From the NCBI GenBank assembly GCA_913778205.1, contig CAJYUW010000049.1, positions 17,406 through 81,405 on the forward strand: a DNA stretch of 64,000 bases, read 5' to 3'. This DNA comes from an uncultured Curtobacterium sp. (GTDB taxonomy: Bacteria; Actinomycetota; Actinomycetes; Actinomycetales; Microbacteriaceae). Every line of letters begins with the position of its first letter. The stretch's first letter is position 1. The notes under the pieces were generated by a model. The model was not told where the DNA came from and searched no databases. It saw nothing but the letters and a program-made list of their open reading frames with translations. Both the position numbers and the translations under genes were made by a program. Below are positions 27,153 through 35,177 of this stretch, piece by piece.

Positions 27153-28024
27153 CCCTTCACCGCCCCGGTGAGACCACCGACGATGCGCTTCTGGAAGACC
27201 GCGAAGAACACCAGCGCCGGGATCATCGAGAGCGAGGTGAACGCGAGCACGCGCGCGGTGTCCACGGAGTACTGCGACGCGAACGCCTGGACGCCGAGCG
27301 GCAGCGTGTACGTCGCCGCGTCGTTGAGGATGAACAGCGGCAGGAGGTAGCTGTTCCAGCTGCCGATGAACGCGAGGATGCCGACCGTGACGACGCCGGG
27401 CAGCGACAGCGGGACGACCATGCGGAAGAAGAACCCGAGCTTGCTCGCGCCGTCGATGGCGGCGGCCTCCTCGAGCTCGTCCGGGATCGCCCGCAGGAAC
27501 GGCACCAGGATGATGACGGTGGTGGGCAGCGCGAAGGCGATCTGGGGCAGGATCACGCCGGCGAGGTTGTTCGTGAGCCCGAGGTCCTTGACGAGGATGT
27601 AGAGCGGCGTGATCGCGACCGTGATCGGGAACATCAGGCCCGCGGCGAACAGCGAGTACAGCGCACCACTGCCGCGGAACCGGTACCGGGCGAGGACGAA
27701 GCTGACCATGAGGCCGAGCACGACGACGCCGACCGTGGTGGTGACGCCGGCGATCACCGAGTTGCCGAGCTGCTGCCAGAAGACGCCGCTCGTCAGGACG
27801 TTCACGTAGTTGCCGACCTGCCACGGACTCGGCAGACCGGCCGGGCTCGCGGTGATCTGCGCGTTCGTGCGGAACCCACCGAGCACGATGTACGCGACCG
27901 GGCCGATGCACACGGCGATGAACAGCAGCGCGATGAAGTAGGTGCCGAGGTTGTGTTCCCGCTTGACGGGGCGACTGTCGCGCTGCCGCCGCTTCGGCGC
28001 GACGATGGAGGCGGTGGCGGTCAT
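27149..28024 (-). CDS. Carbohydrate ABC transporter permease (MalG type)
   Basis: A 291-residue inner-membrane protein with six helices. The permease signature loop EEAAAIDGASKLGFFFRMVVPLSLPG (EAA motif, about residues 190-215) contacts the ATPase. With the MalF-type partner it forms the channel for a sugar taken up by the lipoprotein at 29043-30347. No ATPase gene is in this cluster, so a shared MsiK/MalK-type ATPase elsewhere is expected, as is usual in actinobacteria. The ATG at 28024 overlaps the upstream stop (ATGA), and the stop overlaps the GH3 GTG. Confidence 0.93.
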   Translation of the reverse strand: MTATASIVAPKRRQRDSRPVKREHNLGTYFIALLFIAVCIGPVAYIVLGGFRTNAQITASPAGLPSPWQVGNYVNVLTSGVFWQQLGNSVIAGVTTTVGVVVLGLMVSFVLARYRFRGSGALYSLFAAGLMFPITVAITPLYILVKDLGLTNNLAGVILPQIAFALPTTVIILVPFLRAIPDELEEAAAIDGASKLGFFFRMVVPLSLPGVVTVGILAFIGSWNSYLLPLFILNDAATYTLPLGVQAFASQYSVDTARVLAFTSLSMIPALVFFAVFQKRIVGGLTGAVKG

Positions 28025-29037
28025 CGGTCGCCCTTCTCGGTCAGGGCGCCGGCGGTGTCGCGGCGCAGGACGAACCGCTGGTAGACGAGCGCGACCACCA
28101 GCGAGATGAGGAAGATGACCACAGCGACGGCGTTGCCGTAGCCGTAGTTGCCGGAGAGTCGACCGTTGCCGACCATGTAGGTCGCCATCGTCGAGGTGCC
28201 GGCGGTCGAGGCGATGTACTGGCCCCAGATGATGTAGACGAGGTCGAACAGCTGGAGCGACCCGATGATCGACAGGAACGCCCAGATGCGCAGCGTCGGA
28301 CCGAGCAGCGGCAGGGTGATGCGCCGCTGGATCTGCCAGTAGCTCGCACCGTCGAGCTGCGCGGCCTCGAACAGTTCCTCGGGGATGCTCTGCAGGCCGG
28401 CGAGGAACAGGATCACGGCGAAGCCGATGTACTTCCACGAGATGATGCCGAGCAGGGTCCAGAGCGCGATGTCCGGGTTCGACAGCCAGTCGGCGCGGAG
28501 GGCGCCGAGACCGACGGACTGCAGCAGGTCGTTGACCGCGCCGCTCGACTGGAGCATGAGGCTCCACCCGGTCCCGACGATCACCTCCGAGATGACGTAC
28601 GGCAGGAAGATGAGCACGCGGATGAGGCCGCGACCGCGGATGCGCTGGTTGAGCAGCAGCGCGAGGACGATCGCGATCGGCCCCTGCACGAGGAGGGACC
28701 CGATGACGATGAAGAGGTTGTGCCAGAGGACCGCGCGGAAGTCCGGGTCGGTGAAGATGACCGTGTAGTTCTGCAGGCCGACGAAGTCGACGGGGGCGCC
28801 GTAGCCCTGCCACTTGTAGAAGCCGTAGTAGGCGGCGAGGGCGACGGGCAGGATGACGAACCCGACGAACATGATGACCGCGGGGCCCGCGAGGACGGCG
28901 ATCTCGACGCGGGTACGGACGTCGGTGCCCCTGCGGGCCCGGCGGGCCGGGGCCGACGGCGGACCGTCGACCCCGCCCGTGCGACGCCCCGTCCCGGACC
29001 GTGCCTCGTTCGAGCGCGGAGCGACGGAGGTGGTCAT
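28021..29037 (-). CDS. Carbohydrate ABC transporter permease (MalF type)
   Basis: A 338-residue membrane protein. An Arg/Pro-rich cytoplasmic N-terminal tail of about 40 residues precedes the first helix (VEIAVLAGPAVIMFVGFVILPVALAAYY). The EAA loop is EELFEAAQLDGASYWQIQRRITLPLLGP (about 232-258). It pairs with the MalG-type permease, whose start it overlaps by 4 bp, and lies five bases after the binding-protein gene. Part of a binding protein-MalF-MalG-GH3 operon for an oligosaccharide. Confidence 0.93.
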   Translation of the reverse strand: MTTSVAPRSNEARSGTGRRTGGVDGPPSAPARRARRGTDVRTRVEIAVLAGPAVIMFVGFVILPVALAAYYGFYKWQGYGAPVDFVGLQNYTVIFTDPDFRAVLWHNLFIVIGSLLVQGPIAIVLALLLNQRIRGRGLIRVLIFLPYVISEVIVGTGWSLMLQSSGAVNDLLQSVGLGALRADWLSNPDIALWTLLGIISWKYIGFAVILFLAGLQSIPEELFEAAQLDGASYWQIQRRITLPLLGPTLRIWAFLSIIGSLQLFDLVYIIWGQYIASTAGTSTMATYMVGNGRLSGNYGYGNAVAVVIFLISLVVALVYQRFVLRRDTAGALTEKGDR

Positions 29038-29042
29038 GCGTG

Positions 29043-30347
29043 TCAGCCCTTCGCCGCGGCCTGGTTGACGGTCGACACGATGTCCGAGACGGACCCCTTG
29101 CCGGCGAGGAGGTTGACGACGCTCGTGTTGAGCGCGTTGCCGACGTTCTGGCCGTAGAGCGTGTCGAGGTAGTTCGACACGAACGGTGCGTCGTTGTACG
29201 CCTCGAGGACGGTCTTCAGGTACGGCTCGGAGACGACCGACTGGGCCGACTGGTTCGCCGGGATCGAGTTGAACGCCTTGTAGTAGTTCTCCTGCACGTC
29301 CTTGGTGGTGACGAAGTTCAGGAAGTCGGTGCAGGCCTGCTTCGGGGCCTTCGCCGAGCAGGAGAGCCCGCCGACGGCGCCCATCATCGAGCCGGGTGCA
29401 CCCTTGCCGCCCGAGACCTCCGGGAACGGGAAGAAGCCGAGGTCGGACAGCGGCTTGCCGTCCGGGGTGAGGGAGGAGATCACACCCGGGTCCCAGGCGC
29501 CCATGAGCTCCATCGCGGCCTTGTGGTTCGCGATGAGGCCGGCCGAGCTGCCCGCGCCCTGCTGTGCCGAGGTGGTGAGGAAGCCGTCGTTGAACGGATC
29601 GGTGTCGAAGAACGCCTTGGTGTCCTGGCCCGCCTGCTTCCAGCACGAGTTGGTGAACCTGAGGTCCTGCGCGGTCTTCGTCAGCACGCTCGAGGGGCAG
29701 GCGCGCAGCGCGAAGTTGTAGTACCAGTGCGCGGCGGGCCAGGCGTCCTTCGCACCGACGGCGACGGGCGCGATGCCCGCGTCCTTGAGCTTCGTGATGT
29801 CGGCGTTCAGCTCGTCCAACGTGGTGGGGGTGCCGGAGATGCCGGCCTTCTCGAACAGGTCCTTGCTGTACCAGATGCCCTCGGGGTCGACGTTGGTCGG
29901 CATCGCCCACGTCCCGCCGTTGAGCTCGAAGGACTTGAACGATCCCTTGCTGATCTCGCTCGTCGCGTTCTTCCCGATCGCGTCGGAGATGTCCAAGACC
30001 TGGCCGGCGCCCACCATCGCGGCCATCTTGCCGCCACCGCGCTGCATGAAGACGTCCGGGGCGGAGTTCGAGTTGAGGGCGGTCTGGAGCTTGCCGTCGA
30101 AGTCCTCGTTCTGGATCGCCTGGAGGTTGATCGTCACGTTCGGGTGCTGCTTCTCGAAGTCCTTGACCGTGGTGTCCCAGAACGCCTTGCCCGGGCCGGT
30201 CGTCGAGTTGTGCCAGAAGGTCATCGTGACCTTCCCGTTGCCGTCGCCGCCGTCCGCGGCGTTGCCACCGGCGGAACAGCCGGCGAGCGTGATTGCGGTC
30301 GCCCCGATCAGCGCGATGGCTGCCGCGGCACGGATCTTCCTCGTCAT
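29043..30347 (-). CDS. Extracellular sugar-binding lipoprotein of ABC importer
   Basis: A 434-residue family 1 extracellular solute-binding protein. The signal peptide ends with lipobox ITLAGC (Cys about residue 24), so it is lipid-anchored outside the membrane. VTMTFWHNSTTGPGKAFWDTTVKDFEKQHPNVTINLQ is typical of family 1. The start ATG at 30347 has a CAGGAG ribosome site. It is the first gene of an operon ending in GH3, so the ligand is probably the beta-linked oligosaccharide the GH3 enzyme hydrolyses. A palindromic operator and a TTGACA element lie upstream. Confidence 0.94.
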   Translation of the reverse strand: MTRKIRAAAAIALIGATAITLAGCSAGGNAADGGDGNGKVTMTFWHNSTTGPGKAFWDTTVKDFEKQHPNVTINLQAIQNEDFDGKLQTALNSNSAPDVFMQRGGGKMAAMVGAGQVLDISDAIGKNATSEISKGSFKSFELNGGTWAMPTNVDPEGIWYSKDLFEKAGISGTPTTLDELNADITKLKDAGIAPVAVGAKDAWPAAHWYYNFALRACPSSVLTKTAQDLRFTNSCWKQAGQDTKAFFDTDPFNDGFLTTSAQQGAGSSAGLIANHKAAMELMGAWDPGVISSLTPDGKPLSDLGFFPFPEVSGGKGAPGSMMGAVGGLSCSAKAPKQACTDFLNFVTTKDVQENYYKAFNSIPANQSAQSVVSEPYLKTVLEAYNDAPFVSNYLDTLYGQNVGNALNTSVVNLLAGKGSVSDIVSTVNQAAAKG

Positions 30348-30432
30348 CGTGGAACTCCTGATGTGTCGTCGTTGACTCGCAGCGACATCGACTGCCGCCT
30401 CTGCGGAGAGCGTGCCAGGGTCCGACGCGGCT

Positions 30433-30449
30433 TGTCAATCGATATCGAT
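30433..30449 (-). promoter_or_regulatory. LacI-type operator overlapping a -35 element
   Basis: The perfect 12-bp palindrome ATCGATATCGAT (30438-30449) abuts a TTGACA -35 box on the minus strand (30438-30433) pointing at the binding-protein operon. The -10 is weak (CACGCT at 18-bp spacing). It lies between the divergent binding-protein and LacI genes, so LacI probably binds here and controls both. Confidence 0.6.
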
Positions 30450-30497
30450 AACGTTTTCTTTACCGACCTGGCCGCCCCTCGGCGGTACGGTGTGCAG

Positions 30498-31535
30498 GTG
30501 GACACGGCGATCGACGCACGCCCCGGCGCCGGCCGGGTCACCATCGCGGACGTCGCACGTGCCGCCGGGGTCTCGATCCCGACGGTGTCGAAGGTGATCA
30601 ACCAGCGCGACGGCGTCGCCCAGGGCACGATCCGCCGTGTGCAGGAGGTCGTCGAGCAGCTCGGCTACGAGACGTCCCTCGTGGCACGGAGCCTCCGCAG
30701 CTCCCGGACCGGGGTCGTCGGCATCCTCGTCACCGAGTTCGAGCCGTTCTCGACCGAGCTGCTGCGGGGGGTCTCCGGCGCGACCACGGGCACGGGGTAC
30801 GAGCTCCTCGCCTACGCCGGGCTCGTGACCGGCGCCGAGCAGAAGGGGTGGGAGCGTCGGTCGCTCTCGCGCCTGTCCGGCACGCTCGTCGACGGCGCGA
30901 TCGTCGTCACACCGAGCACCGCGCTCCCGGCCTCGTCGATCCCCGTCGTCGCGATCGACCCGCACACCGGGCCAGAGGGCCACGCCACGGTCGACTCCGA
31001 CAACGAGGACGGCGCCGTGCAGGCCGTCGAGCACCTCGTGTCGCTCGGGCACACCCGCATCGCCCACCTCCGCGGTCGGCCGGACCTGGCGTCCGCACAG
31101 CTCCGCGAGGCCGGGTACCGACGTGCGCTGATCGCCGCCGGGCTGGCCGTCGACGAAGGACTCGTGCGGGACGGCGGCTACCAGGAGGACCGGTCGGCCG
31201 AGGTGGCGCTCGAGCTGCTGTCCGGACCCGACCGACCGACGGCGGTCTTCGCGGCGAACGACTCGTCGGCAGTCGGCGTCCTGCGGTCGGCGGCGGCGCT
31301 CGGCCTCCGCGTGCCGGAGGACCTGTCGGTGGTCGGGTTCGACGACGTCCCGCAGGCGGCCACGACCACGCCGCCGTTGACCACCGTCGCGCAGCCCCTC
31401 GTCGAACTGGGCGCGCGGGCGGTCGAGATGCTGCTCGCGATGCTCCGCGGCGAGCACACCCCCGACCACGTGCGGTTGCCGACGACCCTGCGGGTGCGCC
31501 AGAGCACCGGACCGGCGCCGACGACGGGCGTCTGA
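30498..31535 (+). CDS. LacI family transcriptional regulator of the GH3/ABC operon
   Basis: A 345-residue repressor. The helix-turn-helix and hinge, VTIADVARAAGVSIPTVSKVINQRDGVAQGTIRRVQEVVEQLGY, span residues ~15-58. A periplasmic-binding-like ligand domain follows, with GTLVDGAIVVTP, AVEHLVSLGHTRIAHLRGR and ALGLRVPEDLSVVGFDDVP. The start is probably GTG at 30498, with GTG 30492 as an alternative; neither has a strong ribosome site. It is divergent from the ABC/GH3 operon, with a 12-bp palindrome between them, and so is its likely repressor. Inducer unknown. Confidence 0.92.
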   Translation: MDTAIDARPGAGRVTIADVARAAGVSIPTVSKVINQRDGVAQGTIRRVQEVVEQLGYETSLVARSLRSSRTGVVGILVTEFEPFSTELLRGVSGATTGTGYELLAYAGLVTGAEQKGWERRSLSRLSGTLVDGAIVVTPSTALPASSIPVVAIDPHTGPEGHATVDSDNEDGAVQAVEHLVSLGHTRIAHLRGRPDLASAQLREAGYRRALIAAGLAVDEGLVRDGGYQEDRSAEVALELLSGPDRPTAVFAANDSSAVGVLRSAAALGLRVPEDLSVVGFDDVPQAATTTPPLTTVAQPLVELGARAVEMLLAMLRGEHTPDHVRLPTTLRVRQSTGPAPTTGV

Positions 31536-31587
31536 CCGGGGCCGCCGCGCACGGAGGACGTCGCGAGCGGCAGCGGCAGGCCCGGCG

Positions 31588-32547
31588 TCAGCGCCGTGGT
31601 CGGCGCAGCGTGTCGGACGGCAGCTCGCCGAACGTGTCCGCGTAGTACCCGGCGAACCGGCCGAGGTGGCTGAACCCCCATGACCCGGCGATCGCCGCGA
31701 CCGTGGTGTCGGCCGGGTCGGAGGCGACGAGCTGCGCGCGGACCCGGTGCAGCCGCACCTGCCGGAGGAACACCATCGGACTCGTGCCGGCGTGCCGTCG
31801 GAACGTCGCCTGGAGACTCCGCGCGTTGATGCCGGTCGCCCGGCTGACGTCCGTGCTGGTGATCGGCCGGTGGGCGTTCGCGACCATCCACTCCTGCGCG
31901 AACCGCATCGACGCGGGCCCCTCCTGCACGGGGAAGTCGAGCGTCGGCGTGACGTCGAACGCGTCGACCACGGCCTCCGCGACGAGCATGTTCAGCGCCG
32001 CACGACGGCTGCGCGAGGTCCGGACGCCGAGCAGCTCCGGGGCGGCCGAGCCGATCACGGTCCGGAGCGCGTCGACCGTCCCCGGCGTCGCGTGGGTCGA
32101 GAACCGCAGTGGACCGGGTACGGCCCTGCGCTGCGCCGCGGCGACCGACTCCAGGAACCCGGCGTCGAAGCGGACCGTGTGGAGCGTCGTCGGGGCGCCG
32201 TCGAAGGCGATGTCGCGTCCGGACGGCCACATCACCGGCACGCCGGGCTCCATGTCGATCGGGTCCCGACCGGCGGTGTCGACGGCGAGCCCCGGCCGGG
32301 TCGTCCATGCGAGGACGTAGCTCGGCGCCTGGCCGATCGTGCCCCACCGCGGCGCGTCGACCGACGACGTCGCGACCACGACCTCCTCGTCCCCGACCGC
32401 ACGGAACCGCCACGCGAAGCGCTCGCCGACGGCGCGCCCGACGCTGATGTCCTCGCTCGAGTACACGCGCTCGTAGAAGGCGACCGCTTCGTCGATGTCG
32501 AGTCCGCTGCGGTCGACGTGGATGAGGGGTCCGGTGTCCGTCGTCAT
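31588..32547 (-). CDS. AraC family transcriptional regulator (paralogue 2)
   Basis: A 319-residue protein with an N-terminal sensor domain opening RFAWRFRAVGDEEVVVATSSVD. Its C-terminal AraC domain is RPITSTDVSRATGINARSLQATFRRHAGTSPMVFLRQVRLHRVRAQL... VAAIAGSWGFSHLGRFAGYYADTFGELP. The start ATG at 32547 was chosen because the upstream extension is untypical. It is convergent with the LacI gene, 52 bp apart, and divergent from a small hypothetical gene. Paralogue of the regulators at 23411 and 33152; target unknown. Confidence 0.88.
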   Translation of the reverse strand: MTTDTGPLIHVDRSGLDIDEAVAFYERVYSSEDISVGRAVGERFAWRFRAVGDEEVVVATSSVDAPRWGTIGQAPSYVLAWTTRPGLAVDTAGRDPIDMEPGVPVMWPSGRDIAFDGAPTTLHTVRFDAGFLESVAAAQRRAVPGPLRFSTHATPGTVDALRTVIGSAAPELLGVRTSRSRRAALNMLVAEAVVDAFDVTPTLDFPVQEGPASMRFAQEWMVANAHRPITSTDVSRATGINARSLQATFRRHAGTSPMVFLRQVRLHRVRAQLVASDPADTTVAAIAGSWGFSHLGRFAGYYADTFGELPSDTLRRPRR

Positions 32548-32635
32548 GCGGTGCCCATCCTGCCGCCCGCACCTGTCCCCCGGCTGCGACTGCGTGCTCC
32601 GGACATCCCCGGGGGCGGGGAGTTGTCTGGAGCGC

Positions 32636-32989
32636 GTGAAGTACGTGGTGTACGGCGACAACAAGGTGATGACCGGCGATGAGATCGCCGACGCGGTGCT
32701 GGCCTACGCGGCGGCGCTCGGCGAGAACGGGACGACGGACATCGTCGAGATCCCGACGGCCGACGACAGCGGGACCGCGGTGAAGGCGGAGCTGCTGCTC
32801 GGACCGGCGTCGCAGGTGATGGTCGAGACGGCACCGGACGACGAGCTCGAGCCGGAGGACGAGGACCTCGTCAACGAGCTCGTGCGTCGCACGGCTGCGG
32901 TCGGCGGCGGTCGGTTCGTCGACGCCGCGTCGTCGCACTCCGAGGAGCCGGAGGCCAAGCGGCTCCGCACCGAGCCGCCCCGGCCCTGA
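32636..32989 (+). CDS. Hypothetical acidic protein (117 aa)
   Basis: A 117-residue soluble, acidic protein. It begins KYVVYGDNKVMTGDEIADAVL and has an EPEDEDLVNELVRR helix near residue 65; no family recognised. The GTG at 32636 has a TGGAG ribosome site five bases away. The C-terminal residues, TEPPRP, are encoded by the first partial unit of the 29-bp repeat array that follows, and the TGA stop is part of the repeat consensus. Confidence 0.6.
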   Translation: MKYVVYGDNKVMTGDEIADAVLAYAAALGENGTTDIVEIPTADDSGTAVKAELLLGPASQVMVETAPDDELEPEDEDLVNELVRRTAAVGGGRFVDAASSHSEEPEAKRLRTEPPRP

Positions 32990-33131
32990 ACCGACACCCG
33001 AGCCAGCGCCGGCCCTGAGCCGACACCCGAGCCAGCCCCGGCCCCGAGCCGACACCCGAGCCGGCCCCGGCCCTGAGCCGACACCCGAGCCAGCCCCGGC
33101 CCCGAGCCGACACCCGAGCCGCTCCTGATCC
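32971..33131. repeat. 29-bp tandem repeat array overlapping a stop codon
   Basis: Four full units start CCGACACCCGAGCCAGC at 32991, 33020, 33049 and 33078, with partial units at both ends (32971 and 33107). The units alternate between GGCCCTGAG and GGCCCCGAG endings. The array fills the gap between convergent genes, and its first partial unit contains the stop codon of the small gene. There are no spacers, so it is not a CRISPR array. Confidence 0.9.
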
Positions 33132-33151
33132 CGGCTCCGCTCCGCGACGGG

Positions 33152-34162
33152 TCAGCGCCGCAGCGTCTGCTTCGGGTACTCCCCGAACCGCTCCGTGTAC
33201 GACGCCGAGAACCGCCCCAGGTGCGCGAACCCCCACCGACGCGCGACGTCCCCGACCGCGGCGGACCGTGCGTCGAGCGCGAGCAGCTCCGCACGGACCG
33301 CGTCGAGCCGGACCTGCCGCAGGTAGGTCAGCGGAGTGACGTCGAACACCCGGCGGAACGACTCCTGGACGCTGCGGACGCTGAGCCCGGCGACCGCGGA
33401 CAGCTCGGACACCGTGACGTCCTCGGCGGCGTGCGCGTGGATGTGCTCGACCGCCGCGCGGAGTCGGGCGTTCCTCGGCAGGCCCAGCACGGCAGGCAGC
33501 GCGTCGGCGTGCGGCGGGAACACCTCGAGCAGGACGAGGGCCGCCGACTCCTTCGCGGTGCGCCACGCGTCGCTGTCCGGCCCGGCCGACCGCAGTGCCC
33601 GGGTCAGCCCGGTGATCGCGACGCGCCACGACGGCACGGCCTCGGGCACCGGGTCCGCGAGGTGGGCGAAGCGCAGCGGTCGGTCGCCGAGGTCGTGGTG
33701 CCGGGCGGCGACGCGAGCGACGTAGTCCCGGTCGAAGTGCACGAGGCGCTGGTCGGTGTCGGCCGCCGTGAAGGTGGTCGTCCGGTCGGTCGGGAAGAGG
33801 AGCGGGACGTCCGGTCGCATCGGGACGGCGTCGTGGGTGACGTCGAGCTCGGTGGTGCCGTCGGTGAGCCAGCCCACGACGTACTCGTCCGTCGGCGACA
33901 CGGTGCCGCGGATCGTGCCGCTCAGCTGCGACCGGCGGACGGTCACCTCCGAGTCGCCGACGACCGTGTAGCGGTACGAGAAGCCACGGGCCCCTGCCCG
34001 AGCGGCCCACGTGTCGCTGCCGTACAGGCCACCGAGGTGCCGCACCGCCGAGGCCGGCTCGTCACCGGACAGCTCGAAGCGGACCGCCTCGAGCGGCCGG
34101 TCCCCGACGGCCCCCTCACTCACGCCGTCACCGCCGGGCGGTGGCCTGTCCCCGATACGCAC
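33152..34162 (-). CDS. AraC family transcriptional regulator (paralogue 3)
   Basis: A 336-residue regulator with sensor domain RGFSYRYTVVGDSEVTVRRSQ. Its C-terminal AraC domain is DVTVSELSAVAGLSVRSVQESFRRVFDVTPLTYLRQVRLDAVRAEL... VGDVARRWGFAHLGRFSASYTERFGEYP (about 250-330). The GTG at 34162 is used; GTG 34120 is an alternative. Same architecture as the regulators at 23411 and 31588. Divergent from a MarR gene with 83 bp between. Confidence 0.87.
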   Translation of the reverse strand: MRIGDRPPPGGDGVSEGAVGDRPLEAVRFELSGDEPASAVRHLGGLYGSDTWAARAGARGFSYRYTVVGDSEVTVRRSQLSGTIRGTVSPTDEYVVGWLTDGTTELDVTHDAVPMRPDVPLLFPTDRTTTFTAADTDQRLVHFDRDYVARVAARHHDLGDRPLRFAHLADPVPEAVPSWRVAITGLTRALRSAGPDSDAWRTAKESAALVLLEVFPPHADALPAVLGLPRNARLRAAVEHIHAHAAEDVTVSELSAVAGLSVRSVQESFRRVFDVTPLTYLRQVRLDAVRAELLALDARSAAVGDVARRWGFAHLGRFSASYTERFGEYPKQTLRR

Positions 34163-34245
34163 CAGCCCGCGCTATCCGGATACTGTTGCCCAGTGACCGC
34201 GGCGTACAGTTGCGCCGGGCAGATCCGCAGTGAGGGGGCCTCCGC

Positions 34246-34692
34246 ATGAGCGACCTCGACCTGCTCGGCGCGCTCTCGCGGCTCGAGGCCTCGGTCGCGT
34301 CGCTGCGGGCCCGTCTGCGCGACCGGCTCGACGTGTCGCCCGGGGACCTCACGGTCATCCAGTTCGTCGCCCGGGCCGAGACGGCGGAGCGGACGGTCCG
34401 CGTCAAGGACCTCGCGACGCACCTGGGGCTGACCGGGCCGGCGATCACCGGACTCGTGGACCGTCTCGAACGCGCCGGGCACCTCTGCCGCGTGCCCAAC
34501 CCGGACGACGGGCGGAGCCGTCACATCGAGCTGACCGAGGCCACGCGTCGTGCGTACACCGTCGCGATGGACGGCACGAACCAGCACCTGCACGACCTCT
34601 TGGCCTCCTTCTCGGATCGGGAGCGCGCCCGGTTCGTGCGGGTCGTCGACCGCGTCGTCGCGGCGATCGACCTCGGTTCCCAGGGCGCCTGA
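34246..34692 (+). CDS. MarR family transcriptional regulator
   Basis: A 148-residue winged-helix dimer protein. The DNA-binding part is VRVKDLATHLGLTGPAITGLVDRLERAGHLCRVPNPDDGRSRHIELTE (about 51-98), with the DxRxR wing typical of MarR. Flanking helices form the dimer. Start ATG at 34246. It is divergent from AraC paralogue 3 and upstream of a tiny gene. A 6-bp-arm inverted repeat at 34750 is a candidate binding site, but targets are unknown. Confidence 0.88.
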   Translation: MSDLDLLGALSRLEASVASLRARLRDRLDVSPGDLTVIQFVARAETAERTVRVKDLATHLGLTGPAITGLVDRLERAGHLCRVPNPDDGRSRHIELTEATRRAYTVAMDGTNQHLHDLLASFSDRERARFVRVVDRVVAAIDLGSQGA

Positions 34693-34749
34693 CGGCAGAG
34701 TACGGGCGACCGACGGCTCTCCCAGCCGGTTTGTCCGCCATGCGCAACA

Positions 34750-34766
34750 AGGTAGATTTGCTACCT
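34750..34766. promoter_or_regulatory. Inverted repeat upstream of the 51-aa gene
   Basis: The perfect repeat AGGTAG-ATTTG-CTACCT lies in a locally AT-richer stretch about 90 bp before the small gene's start. Size and symmetry suit a MarR-type dimer. A TTGTCC about 20 bases upstream could be a -35 box. Confidence 0.4.
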
Positions 34767-34855
34767 ACTTCGACGAACACGCGGCTCCGACGGGCCGTAG
34801 CGTCGGCTCGGTCGGGGTGACCACCCCGGAACTGCCGACGATCGAGGGGACGCTC

Positions 34856-35011
34856 ATGGGCGCGTACGAGACCGAGCCCGGCATCGAGCCGGTGCGCATC
34901 GAGACGATCCGCGGCATGCGACGCCGCTGGAAGCACGGCGAACTGCGCGAGGTGCCGGCGACGCCGGAGGACTTCTTCCGCGACACGGCGCGCGACGCGC
35001 GTCGCCGCTGA
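34856..35011 (+). CDS. Small hypothetical protein (51 aa)
   Basis: A 51-residue protein starting MGAYETEPGIEPVRIETIRG and containing a basic RGMRRRWKHGEL segment. The ATG at 34856 is preceded by GAGGGG at ideal spacing; an upstream GTG at 34817 would add 13 residues but has a worse site. No family recognised. A strong GGGAGGC palindrome starts 15 bases after the stop. Confidence 0.55.
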   Translation: MGAYETEPGIEPVRIETIRGMRRRWKHGELREVPATPEDFFRDTARDARRR

Positions 35012-35025
35012 GCAGCGGCACCACC

Positions 35026-35075
35026 TGACGGACGGGAGGCGCGGGTCGGGTCCGACCCGCGCCTCCCGTCCGTCA
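35026..35075. terminator. GGGAGGC-type 50-bp palindrome (bidirectional terminator)
   Basis: TGACGGACGGGAGGCGCGGG and its complement form a near-perfect 25-bp-arm palindrome. It lies between the small gene and the convergent LacI gene. The inner arm GCGCGGGTCGG differs from other copies but is matched by its partner. Confidence 0.8.
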
Positions 35076-35177
35076 CGGCGTCACCCGGGTGCGCGACGCA
35101 CCGCTCACCCGCAGGGACGGCACCGCTCGCGTCCGCCGCCCGGGCAGGAGGCCGGGGCGCCGGGCCGGGGCGCTCTG

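Noticed and set aside
28021..30347. Expectation of an ATPase gene within the importer operons
   Set aside because: Neither importer cluster contains one; a shared MsiK-type ATPase elsewhere is the usual arrangement, so this is not counted as a defect.
32971..33131. Possible CRISPR array because of about 29-bp repeats
   Set aside because: Units are directly adjacent with no unique spacers, and no cas genes are present.
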